This document shows positions 1 through 6,557 of a stretch of 9,650 bases of DNA, piece by piece (the first letter of the stretch is position 1; each line of letters opens with the position of its first letter). The notes below the pieces were generated by a model. That model saw only the letters and a list, made by a program, of their open reading frames with translations, ran no database searches and was not told the DNA's origin. The position numbers and the translations under genes are program-made. This DNA comes from Dysgonamonadaceae bacterium (GTDB taxonomy: Bacteria > Bacteroidota > Bacteroidia > Bacteroidales > Azobacteroidaceae). The stretch spans positions 1 to 9,650 of the forward strand of contig JAIRKG010000030.1 of NCBI GenBank assembly GCA_031260235.1, given 5' to 3'.

Positions 1-4
1 TATT

Positions 5-1231
5 ATGGAAAAAACAAAAATAATCAACGACCCCGTCTTTGGTTTCATCAACATCCCCAACGAATTTATTTACAGAATTATCAATCATCCTTATATTCAA
101 CGGTTGAACAGAATCAAGCAATTGGGCTTGGCATTTTACGTGTATCCGGGCGCTGTTCACACGCGTTTTCATCATTCTCTGGGAGCGATGCACCTGATTG
201 CGGAAGCCATTGCGCAGTTGCGTTCCAAAGGTCATGCGATTTCCGACGACGAGAAAGACGGCGCAATGGCGTGTATCCTGATGCACGATATAGGTCACTG
301 TCCCTTTTCCCATGTTCTGGAAAACTTGCTGGTAACCGGCATTTACCACGAAGAAATTTCGCTGATGCTGATGAACCGGATGAACGAGGAGATGGACGGA
401 AAATTAGGTTTGGCAATTGAAATTTTCCGCGGTACCTATCCCAAACGATTTCTGCATCAACTGGTCTGCGGACAGTTGGACGTTGACCGGCTGGACTATC
501 TGCGGCGCGACAGTTTCTTTACCGGTGTAACCGAAGGCAATATCGGCTCTGCGCGAATCATCAAAATGCTTAACGTGAAAGACGACCGTCTGGTAGTTGA
601 AGCCAAAGGCATATATTCCGTCGAAAATTTCCTGATGGCGCGGCGGTTGATGTATTGGCAGGTATATTTGCATAAAACGGCTGTGGCTGCCGAAAGAATG
701 ATGACCAATATCCTGAACAGGGCTAAACGTCTGGCAGTTAGCGGCACCCGAATTGAAGCCTCTGTCCCGTTGAAATATTTCTTATATAATCAGGTGGACA
801 GGCGGCGGTTTGAAACCGACCCGGAAGCTATCCGCTATTTCACGGAGTTGGACGACAACGATATTTGGTGCGCACTCAAAACATGGACGAATAGCGGCGA
901 TAAAGTCCTGTCGCTCCTTTGCGCCAGCCTGATTAACCGGAATTTATTTAAGATAGAGGTTAGTTCAAAACCCATTCCGCAGGATTTGGAGGTGGAAAAG
1001 ATTCGCTACTTTGTCGAAAAATACCATCTGCCGACGGAAGACGTCGCCGACCTGATATTTTCGGAAACCATATCTACCAATATGTACAGCGAAGCGGACG
1101 ACAGCATCGACATTCTGTACAAAGACGGGAGTACGGAAGATATCTCCGTCGCATCGGATATGCTTAATATTCAGTTGCTTTCTAAAAATATTAAAAAGTA
1201 TTATTTCTGTTTCTTGCAGGATTTGGAATAA
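5..1231 (+). CDS. HD-domain phosphohydrolase (SAMHD1/dNTPase-like)
   Basis: This 408-residue protein has the metal-binding signature of the HD superfamily of phosphohydrolases. The segment HTRFHHSLG (residues 52-60) supplies the first histidine, probably H57. HDIGHCPFSH (94-103) supplies the H94-D95 doublet. DVDRLDYLRRD (159-169) supplies the distal aspartate, D161. The pattern and spacing match the SAMHD1/YdhJ-like branch, whose characterised members hydrolyse (d)NTPs, so a soluble cytoplasmic nucleotide phosphohydrolase is the best guess. The substrate cannot be read from the sequence. No signal peptide or membrane segment is seen. The C-terminal half (from about residue 240) has no motif I recognise. 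The start is the first ATG, 4 bases into the window, and the N-terminus (IINDPVFGFI) looks complete for the family. It lies 42 bases upstream of lpxD. From memory this neighbour is common before lpxD in Bacteroidota, although a role in lipid A synthesis is not established. Confidence 0.85.
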   Translation: MEKTKIINDPVFGFINIPNEFIYRIINHPYIQRLNRIKQLGLAFYVYPGAVHTRFHHSLGAMHLIAEAIAQLRSKGHAISDDEKDGAMACILMHDIGHCPFSHVLENLLVTGIYHEEISLMLMNRMNEEMDGKLGLAIEIFRGTYPKRFLHQLVCGQLDVDRLDYLRRDSFFTGVTEGNIGSARIIKMLNVKDDRLVVEAKGIYSVENFLMARRLMYWQVYLHKTAVAAERMMTNILNRAKRLAVSGTRIEASVPLKYFLYNQVDRRRFETDPEAIRYFTELDDNDIWCALKTWTNSGDKVLSLLCASLINRNLFKIEVSSKPIPQDLEVEKIRYFVEKYHLPTEDVADLIFSETISTNMYSEADDSIDILYKDGSTEDISVASDMLNIQLLSKNIKKYYFCFLQDLE

Positions 1232-1237
1232 TTTACG

Positions 1238-1245
1238 TACATTTG
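1238..1245 (+). promoter_or_regulatory. Candidate Bacteroidota -7 promoter element for the lpx genes
   Basis: TACATTTG matches the TAnnTTTG -7 consensus of the Bacteroidota primary sigma factor. It sits in the 42-base gap between the HD gene and lpxD. A partial -33 element (CTTG at 1213-1216) lies 21 bases upstream, inside the end of the HD gene. Transcription would begin a few bases downstream and leave a leader of about 20-25 bases before the lpxD ATG. This is a match by eye to a short degenerate motif. The lpx genes might also be read through from the HD gene. Confidence 0.45.
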
Positions 1246-1273
1246 TGGCATAAAATAAACACCTGAAAAACAA

Positions 1274-2317
1274 ATGGAACTCGAAGCAAAAGAAATTGCG
1301 GGTATCCTTCATGGAAAAATCACTGGAAACGAACAGGCAAAGGTGCATGGGTTCTCAAAAATCGAAGAGGGCGAACCCGGAACACTTACTTTCCTTGCCA
1401 ATCTGAAATACACACATTATATATATGAAACCCAAGCAAGCATCGTATTGGTGCATGACGGTTTTGTATCCGAAAAGCAAATACCTTCCGCTTTGACGCT
1501 CATTTACGTGCAGAATGTTTATGCAGCTCTGGCTACGCTAATGGAACTTTTCGAAAGAGAGGAAAAAGGGGAAAAACATAAAAGGGGAATTGAATCGCCC
1601 TCCGTCATCAAACCTTCGGCTGTTTTTTCGCCCGAAGATGTTTTTATCGGCGCTTTCGCTTATATCGGCAATCATGTTAAACTCGGCAGGAACGTGGAAA
1701 TTCATCCTCATGTTTATCTTGGTGAAAATGTTACGGTAGGCAACGATACGATTATTTACCCCGGTGCAAAAATCTATGCCGGATGCCAGATAGGGGAACG
1801 ATGTATCATCCATGCTGGAGCGGTGATCGGCGCCGACGGATTCGGTTTTGCCAAAGAAGGCAATAACTATAAGAAAATCCCCCAGTTGGGAATTGTCCGC
1901 ATCGAAGACGACGTCGAAATCGGCGCAAATACAACAATCGACCGCGCGGTAATGAACTCGACAATCATCCGCCGCGGGGTGAAATTAGACAACCTGATTC
2001 AGATAGCCCACAACGTGGAAATCGGGGAAGATACGGTTATCGCGGCGCAAACCGGCATTGCAGGCTCGTCCAAAGTCGGGAAAAACTGTATGATCGGTGG
2101 ACAGTCGGGGCTGGTTGGGCATATTACAGTCGGTGATAATGTGGGCATCGGCGCACAGACGGGCGTTATCGGCAATATCGAATCGGACAGGAATATTATG
2201 GGTATGCCGGCTATCAACCTGAAAGACTTTCTCCGGTCAAGTGTTATTTTCCGGAAATTACCGGAAATGAACAAAACAGTCGAACAAATTCAAAAAAAAT
2301 TAAGTACCGAAAAATAA
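1274..2317 (+). CDS. lpxD: UDP-3-O-(3-hydroxyacyl)glucosamine N-acyltransferase LpxD
   Basis: LpxD transfers a 3-hydroxyacyl chain from acyl carrier protein to the 2-amino group of UDP-3-O-acylglucosamine. This is the third step of lipid A synthesis, in the cytoplasm. The 347-residue length is normal for the family. Residues 1-95 form the N-terminal uridine-binding domain, with [11 protein letters not shown] at 36-46. A charged linker ([12 protein letters not shown], 94-105) leads into the left-handed beta-helix, built of hexapeptide repeats from about residue 110 to 305 (for example [18 protein letters not shown]). The catalytic histidine is H246 in [19 protein letters not shown]. The C-terminal segment (315-347) is predicted helical, as in the trimeric enzyme. 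The start at 1274 follows an A-rich leader and gives the usual MELxAKEIA N-terminus. The stop codon TAA shares its last A with the ATG of the next gene, so translational coupling is likely. Confidence 0.97.
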   Translation: MELEAKEIAGILHGKITGNEQAKVHGFSKIEEGEPGTLTFLANLKYTHYIYETQASIVLVHDGFVSEKQIPSALTLIYVQNVYAALATLMELFEREEKGEKHKRGIESPSVIKPSAVFSPEDVFIGAFAYIGNHVKLGRNVEIHPHVYLGENVTVGNDTIIYPGAKIYAGCQIGERCIIHAGAVIGADGFGFAKEGNNYKKIPQLGIVRIEDDVEIGANTTIDRAVMNSTIIRRGVKLDNLIQIAHNVEIGEDTVIAAQTGIAGSSKVGKNCMIGGQSGLVGHITVGDNVGIGAQTGVIGNIESDRNIMGMPAINLKDFLRSSVIFRKLPEMNKTVEQIQKKLSTEK

Positions 2318-3705
2318 TGAATATGAAACAACATACGCTAAAAGAAAGTTTTTCCCTGAAAGGGAAAGGCTTGCATACGGGACTTGAAATAGAAATTAAG
2401 TTTAACCCTGCGCCGGCTAATCACGGCTATAAAATTAAACGAGTCGATTTGGAAGATTCGCCCGTGATTGACGCTTTAGCCGAAAATGTAAAAGAAACGC
2501 AACGGGGAACGGTACTCTCGAAAAATGAAGTCTCCGTTTCCACCGTCGAACATGCCATGGCGGCATTATACGCCTATCAAGTCGATAATTGTCTGATTGA
2601 AGTGAATGCGCCGGAATTTCCGATTCTGGACGGAAGCGCTATCACGTATGTCGACGAAATTGAACGAGTCGGGCTTGCCGAACAGGATGCAGTCAGAAAA
2701 TATTATATGGTGAAACACAAAATTGAGGTTGCCGACAGTGAAACCGGCTCTTCAATTATGGTTCTACCCGACGACAAATTCGGAGTCGATGTACACGTCT
2801 CGTTTAATTCGCTTTTTCTGGATAACCAGTTTGCTACACTGAACGATTTGACAAAATTCAAGGAAGAAATTGCCACGAGCCGCACTTTCGTTTTTGTCTG
2901 CGAAATCGAACGGCTTTTGCAGCACGGATTGATCCGCGGCGGCGATCTGGACAATGCGATTGTGATTTACGAACGCCCAATCAGCCAGGAGCGTTTCGAC
3001 CAGTTAGCCGATACCATTGGCGTAGCGCATAAAGATGCTTCGGAATTGGGCTATATCATGAATAAGCCTTTGGTTTATAACAACGAGCCGGCGCGACATA
3101 AATTGCTGGATATTCTGGGCGATATTGCCCTAATCGGTAAACCGCTTGTCGGACGAATTATAGCCAACTGCCCCGGGCATAAAATCAACAACCTGTTTGC
3201 TCGCGTTATCCGTAAAGATATTAAACTGAACGATGTACAGGCGCCGGTTTATGACCCCAACCTTCTGCCCGTTATGGACGTTAATAGGATTAAAGAATTG
3301 CTTCCCCACAGATTTCCTTTCCTGCTTGTCGATAAAATCATCGAAGTGGGGAAATTGCATATTGTAGCCGTTAAAAACGTAACGGTCAACGAGCCGTTTT
3401 TTCAGGGACATTTTCCCGGCGAACCGGTCATGCCAGGCGTTTTAATGGTCGAAGCAATGGCGCAGGCTTCCGGAATTTTTGTGCTGAACTCATTGGACGA
3501 TCCGCATAGGTATTCGACCTATTTTATGAAAATCGACAACGTGAAATTCCGTCAAAAAGTAGTGCCGGGCGATACTTTGATTTTCAAAGTAGAGCTGGCG
3601 TCCGAGTTCCGGCGCGGCATTGCCATTATGAAAGGATATTGTTTTGTAGGCGAAAAAGTAGTCTGTGAAGCCGAATTCATGGCTCAAATAATAAAAAATA
3701 AATAA
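2317..3705 (+). CDS. lpxC-fabZ: Bifunctional LpxC deacetylase / FabZ 3-hydroxyacyl-ACP dehydratase
   Basis: A 462-residue fusion of two enzymes. Residues 1 to about 310 are LpxC, the zinc-dependent UDP-3-O-acyl-GlcNAc deacetylase that commits substrate to lipid A. It has KGKGLHTG (15-22), the general base and zinc ligand pair E78-H79, zinc ligands H261 and D265 in HKLLD, and the catalytic H288 in CPGHKINN. Residues about 320-462 are FabZ, the dehydratase of fatty acid elongation, with ELLPHRFPFLLVDK (327-340), the active-site H365 in FQGHFPGEPVMPG, and E379. Both sets of catalytic residues are intact, so both activities are expected. The fusion is known in Bacteroidota. Between the GG strand (208-209) and HKLLD the LpxC part is about 24 residues longer than my memory of E. 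coli LpxC. The ATG at 2317 overlaps the lpxD stop. A second ATG at 2323 would start the protein at MKQHTLKESF and is an equally plausible start. Confidence 0.98.
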   Translation: MNMKQHTLKESFSLKGKGLHTGLEIEIKFNPAPANHGYKIKRVDLEDSPVIDALAENVKETQRGTVLSKNEVSVSTVEHAMAALYAYQVDNCLIEVNAPEFPILDGSAITYVDEIERVGLAEQDAVRKYYMVKHKIEVADSETGSSIMVLPDDKFGVDVHVSFNSLFLDNQFATLNDLTKFKEEIATSRTFVFVCEIERLLQHGLIRGGDLDNAIVIYERPISQERFDQLADTIGVAHKDASELGYIMNKPLVYNNEPARHKLLDILGDIALIGKPLVGRIIANCPGHKINNLFARVIRKDIKLNDVQAPVYDPNLLPVMDVNRIKELLPHRFPFLLVDKIIEVGKLHIVAVKNVTVNEPFFQGHFPGEPVMPGVLMVEAMAQASGIFVLNSLDDPHRYSTYFMKIDNVKFRQKVVPGDTLIFKVELASEFRRGIAIMKGYCFVGEKVVCEAEFMAQIIKNK

Positions 3706-3707
3706 TT

Positions 3708-4487
3708 ATGATTCAAAATTTATCATCGGTACATCCCAACGCCCGAATTGGTGAAAACGTTACGATCAGTCCTTTCGTTACGATAGCAAAAGATGTCGTA
3801 ATAGGCGATAATACCGTCATCTATCCGAATGTTGTAATTATGGACGGCGCTCGCATCGGCAAAAACTGCCGGATTTTTCCGGGAGCCGTAATCGCGGCGA
3901 TTCCGCAGGATTTGAAATTCCGCGGAGAGGAAACAACGGTAGAAATCGGCGACGGCACAACCGTCAGGGAATGTGCAACCGTGAACCGCGGAACAGTGGC
4001 GAAAGGCAAAACCATTGTCGGCGACAATTGCCTGTTGATGGCTTATTCGCATACGGCGCACGATTGTGTTCTGAAAAACAACGTGATACTTGGAAATACC
4101 ACACAACTTGCCGGCGAAGTCGAAGTAGGCGAATATGCCATTTTAAGCGGCGGAACGCTGGTGCATCAGTTTACGCAAATCGGCAAACATGTGATGATTC
4201 AGGGCGGCTCCAAGGTGAATAAAGATATTCCTCCCTACATCATCATTGGACGCGACCCGATTACCTATTCGGGAATTAACCTTGTCGGCTTGCGAAGGAG
4301 AAATTTTGACAGCGAAAAAATCTCAACAATTCAGGAGATTTACCGGATTTTATACCAATCCGGGTTGAATTATAAAGACGCGATAAAGCAGATTGAAGAA
4401 ACTATTCCTTATTCCCTTGAAAAGGAAGCGGTTGTCAGTTTTAGTCAAAATTCTCCGCGGGGAATTGTAAGAGGATACTTTGAGTGA
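3708..4487 (+). CDS. lpxA: UDP-N-acetylglucosamine O-acyltransferase LpxA
   Basis: LpxA adds a 3-hydroxyacyl chain from ACP to the 3-OH of UDP-GlcNAc, the first step of lipid A synthesis. The 259 residues comprise a left-handed beta-helix of hexapeptide repeats (about 1-185; for example ARIGEN, VVIGDN, VEVGEY) and a C-terminal helical domain (about 195-259) that begins GLRRRNF. The catalytic histidine is H118 in SHTAHDC, and H153 in LVHQF aligns with E. coli H160. G166 aligns without gaps with E. coli G173, the chain-length 'ruler' position. A glycine there fits a long acyl donor (C14 or longer), which is an inference. E137 (LAGEV) occupies the place of E. coli H144. The gene starts 2 bases after the lpxC-fabZ stop. 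The product of this enzyme is the substrate of the LpxC half encoded just upstream, so the gene order does not follow the reaction order. Confidence 0.97.
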   Translation: MIQNLSSVHPNARIGENVTISPFVTIAKDVVIGDNTVIYPNVVIMDGARIGKNCRIFPGAVIAAIPQDLKFRGEETTVEIGDGTTVRECATVNRGTVAKGKTIVGDNCLLMAYSHTAHDCVLKNNVILGNTTQLAGEVEVGEYAILSGGTLVHQFTQIGKHVMIQGGSKVNKDIPPYIIIGRDPITYSGINLVGLRRRNFDSEKISTIQEIYRILYQSGLNYKDAIKQIEETIPYSLEKEAVVSFSQNSPRGIVRGYFE

Positions 4488-4520
4488 ATTATGAATTAAG
4501 AGAATTGTCAATTACAATTA
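4485..4520 (+). repeat. AATT-rich degenerate repeat tract between lpxA and the next gene
   Basis: Two tandem TGAATTA units (4485-4491, 4492-4498) begin at the lpxA stop codon. They are followed by AGAGAATTG, TCAATTA and CAATTA. The last part forms a perfect inverted repeat, AATTGT (4503-4508) and ACAATT (4514-4519) around a 5-base spacer, which ends immediately before the ATG at 4520. From memory, similar degenerate AATT strings are common intergenic filler in Bacteroidales. A short hairpin or operator role is possible but unproven. Confidence 0.55.
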
Positions 4521-5074
4521 TGGTTTACAGATTTATTATTTTATCCGATGAAATAGGTGGTTTCAGAAGGGATATTCTGATTGATGCCGACGCTACTTTT
4601 TATGATTTGCACGATGCTATTTTGGATGCTGCCGGATACACGAAAGACCAAATGACTTCTTTTTTCATTTGCGGCGAAGACTGGACGAAGGAAAAAGAAA
4701 TCACTTTGATTGAAATGGACACGAGTTCGGAAGAAGATAGCTATGTGATGGGCGCCGTCCGCCTGAGTGATTTACTGGACGAGGAATGCCAGAAGCTACT
4801 GTATGTTTTTGAACCGCTAACCGAACGTGCTTTCTTTATGGAGTTGAAAGAAATCATTACCGGAAAAAGTCAGCCGAAAGCCCAATGCGTGAAATCTGAC
4901 GGAACCCCTCCCGCTCAAACAACTAACTTTGAAGAAGTAGAATCGAAACTGCAACTCTCATCCATCCGCCCGGACGACGATATTAACAACGATGACGACA
5001 TGCCGAATTTTAACGAATACGATGCCGACGACTTTGGAAATTTGGTTGAGGAAAATCCGTTTGAAGGGCTTTGA
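4520..5074 (+). CDS. pRiA4b ORF-3-like family protein with acidic tail, function unknown
   Basis: The 184-residue product resembles the plasmid pRiA4b ORF-3-like family (also annotated as IS1096 element passenger TnpR family). The family-type pattern is MVYRFIILSD at 1-10, then FYDLHDAILDAAGY (27-40), SFFICGEDW (47-55), and LLYVFEPLTERAFFMELKEI (93-112). The family has no settled biochemical role, and nothing here suggests transposition. After about residue 115 the protein becomes low complexity. A polar linker leads to a strongly acidic tail (DDDINNDDD 152-160, then YDADDF 167-172), probably disordered. I chose the ATG at 4520 because it gives the family N-terminus. A GTG at 4484 overlapping the lpxA stop is in frame and would add 12 unfamiliar residues (NYELRELSITI after the initiator). 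It lies downstream of lpxA on the same strand, so co-transcription is likely. It is convergent with aroQ, with 44 bases between the stops. Confidence 0.75.
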   Translation: MVYRFIILSDEIGGFRRDILIDADATFYDLHDAILDAAGYTKDQMTSFFICGEDWTKEKEITLIEMDTSSEEDSYVMGAVRLSDLLDEECQKLLYVFEPLTERAFFMELKEIITGKSQPKAQCVKSDGTPPAQTTNFEEVESKLQLSSIRPDDDINNDDDMPNFNEYDADDFGNLVEENPFEGL

Positions 5075-5118
5075 ACCTTTTTGTTTCTTTGCTTTATGAT
5101 GGGCAGAAAGTCTGATAT

Positions 5119-5580
5119 TTAACCTTGCGACAATTTGAAATGCATCCCTGCTGTCGTTTTCGCCTGCTGTGTGAGTGCTTCAACCGCCAGCCTGTAAGAA
5201 TCCAGTCCGAACCCCGCAATAACTCCTTTGCAAACGCCCGCTATCAACGAATGATGACGGAATGACTCCCGCGCATGAACATTCGAGATATGAACTTCTA
5301 TTACAGGTGTTATCACTCCTTTTATTGCATCGTGAATCGCAATCGAAGTGTGCGTATAAGCCCCTGCATTCAAAATAATTCCATCGAAAGAAAATCCCGT
5401 TTCATGAATTTTATTGATAATTTCCCCTTCCACGTTAGACTGAAAATAATGAAATTCAACGTCGGAAAAATGCAGGACTAATTCCTGCAAATAGTCTTCA
5501 AAAGAAGCGAAGCCGTAAATTTCCGGCTCACGAATACCCAGTAGATTTAAATTGGGGCCATTGATAATTTGAATTTTCAT
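5119..5580 (-). CDS. aroQ: 3-dehydroquinate dehydratase, type II (AroQ)
   Basis: AroQ dehydrates 3-dehydroquinate to 3-dehydroshikimate, the third step of the shikimate pathway to aromatic amino acids. The type II enzyme is a small cytoplasmic dodecamer. The 153 residues are the normal length. INGPNLNLLGIREPEIYG (6-23) carries the flexible lid with R17 and the catalytic Y22. FQSNVEGEIINKIH (46-59) and NAGAYTHTSIAIHDAI (71-86) form the substrate pocket, and EVHISN (95-100) contains the catalytic histidine H97. R108 lies in the following ESFRHHS segment. The ATG at 5578-5580 gives the typical MKIQIINGPN start. The gene is divergent from xerD across 52 bases and convergent with the pRiA4b-like gene. 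No strong hairpin terminator is visible in the 44-base downstream gap. Confidence 0.97.
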   Translation of the reverse strand: MKIQIINGPNLNLLGIREPEIYGFASFEDYLQELVLHFSDVEFHYFQSNVEGEIINKIHETGFSFDGIILNAGAYTHTSIAIHDAIKGVITPVIEVHISNVHARESFRHHSLIAGVCKGVIAGFGLDSYRLAVEALTQQAKTTAGMHFKLSQG

Positions 5581-5595
5581 ATAATTTTATTTTTA

Positions 5596-5603
5596 TATCT
5601 TTG
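5596..5603 (+). promoter_or_regulatory. Candidate -7 element for xerD
   Basis: TATCTTTG matches the Bacteroidota -7 consensus TAnnTTTG and lies 29 bases before the xerD ATG at 5633. The nearest TTTG upstream (5568-5571, inside the aroQ start region) is 24 bases away, longer than the usual 19-21, so the -33 half is not convincing. Confidence 0.5.
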
Positions 5604-5606
5604 ATA

Positions 5607-5614
5607 CAAAATTA
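5607..5614 (-). promoter_or_regulatory. Candidate -7 element for aroQ
   Basis: On the minus strand this reads TAATTTTG, a match to TAnnTTTG, 26 bases before the aroQ ATG. I see no clear TTTG at -33 distance; that region would fall in the start of xerD. It lies only 3 bases from the opposing element for xerD. Confidence 0.45.
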
Positions 5615-5632
5615 AGGATTTTTACTCATATT

Positions 5633-6544
5633 ATGGAGATAAATAAGGATATTCAGGATAGAATAAAGGATTATCATACTTTTCTGCAACTCGAAAGGTC
5701 TCTGTCTGTCAATTCGATAGAAGCATATATGGACGATTTGAATAAGTTGTTGAATTATCTGCTTGCTACGGGGAAAACGCCCGAAGAAACAGAGTTGGAA
5801 GATTTGCAGACAATGGTTGCAGGGTTGCGCGAAATCGGGATTTGTCCACGTTCACAGGCGAGGATTATTTCCGGAATTAAATCATTCTATCGTTTTCTAC
5901 TTTTGGAAAAGCATATCAAAAAAGACCCGACCGAACTACTGGAATCTCCCAAAATCGGATTGAAACTTCCGGAATATCTTACACTTGACGAAATAAACAA
6001 CATCGTCGGCAGCATAGATTTGTCGTTACCCGAAGGGCAACGCAACCGCGCAATTCTGGAAACGCTTTACAGTTGCGGATTGCGGGTTTCGGAGCTGATT
6101 AACATTCGTTTTCAGGACTTGTTTTTGGACGAGGGTTTTATCAAAGTGACTGGAAAGGGCAGGAAACAGCGGTTAGTTCCCATTTCGCCGGTGGCTATTA
6201 AGGAAATCAATCTCTATTTACTTGACCGTTGCCATATAAACATAAAAAAAGGCTGTGAAGACGTGTTGTTTTTGAACCGCAGGGGAAGTGCGCTTACGCG
6301 GGTGATGATTTTTTACATTATCAAGCAACATACGGAATTAGCCGGTGTGCATAAAACGGTCAGTCCGCATACTTTTCGACATTCTTTTGCCACTCATCTG
6401 CTTGAAGGGGGGGCAAACTTGCGGGCAATCCAGCAAATGCTGGGGCATGAAGCAATTACTACTACCGAAATTTATACGCATCTGGACAGGAATTTTTTGC
6501 AGAGTGAGATTTTGGAGCATCATCCGAGGAACAGCAGGAAATGA
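5633..6544 (+). CDS. xerD: Site-specific tyrosine recombinase XerD
   Basis: XerD acts with XerC at the chromosomal dif site to resolve chromosome dimers before division. The 303-residue length fits XerC/D. Residues about 5-105 are the SAM-like core-binding domain and about 113-295 the catalytic domain. All catalytic residues are present at family spacing: R151 (CGLRVSEL), K175 (TGKGRKQR), H246 and R249 (SPHTFRHSFATHLLEGGANLR), H272 (LGHE) and the nucleophile Y281 (IYTHLD). The HTFRHSFATHLLEGGANLRAIQ stretch favours XerD over a phage or transposon integrase, as does the position beside aroQ, which I recall as a common Bacteroidales pairing. The start ATG at 5633 gives MEINKDIQDRIKDYHTFL, normal for the family. 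A run of seven G (6407-6413) encodes the Gly-Gly of LEGGAN. The gene ends 13 bases from the convergent LeuA-family gene. Confidence 0.93.
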   Translation: MEINKDIQDRIKDYHTFLQLERSLSVNSIEAYMDDLNKLLNYLLATGKTPEETELEDLQTMVAGLREIGICPRSQARIISGIKSFYRFLLLEKHIKKDPTELLESPKIGLKLPEYLTLDEINNIVGSIDLSLPEGQRNRAILETLYSCGLRVSELINIRFQDLFLDEGFIKVTGKGRKQRLVPISPVAIKEINLYLLDRCHINIKKGCEDVLFLNRRGSALTRVMIFYIIKQHTELAGVHKTVSPHTFRHSFATHLLEGGANLRAIQQMLGHEAITTTEIYTHLDRNFLQSEILEHHPRNSRK

Positions 6545-6557
6545 TTAACGATAAAGA

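Noticed and set aside
965..1348. Minus-strand open frame of 127 codons across the HD gene end and the lpxD start
   Set aside because: It is rich in Phe and Cys, overlaps two well-supported genes and their promoter gap, and matches no family I know.
3723..4106. Minus-strand open frame of 127 codons opposite lpxA
   Set aside because: It is a shadow of the hexapeptide-repeat coding sequence; lpxA is certain in the other direction.
4520..5074. TnpR/IS1096 passenger naming as evidence of a transposon
   Set aside because: No transposase, terminal inverted repeats or target duplication are seen nearby; only the family name suggests mobility.
5075..5118. Bidirectional terminator between the pRiA4b-like gene and aroQ
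   Set aside because: CTTTGC and GCAGAAAG can pair only with a wobble and a mismatch, and no clean stem followed by a T-run is present. The T-rich string TTTGTTTCTTTG also resembles promoter words, but no gene is placed to use it.
5633..6544. Tyrosine recombinase as a sign of an integrated phage, integron or mobile element
   Set aside because: The motifs fit housekeeping XerD, the neighbours are metabolic genes, and there are no attachment-site repeats, tRNA or cargo genes.
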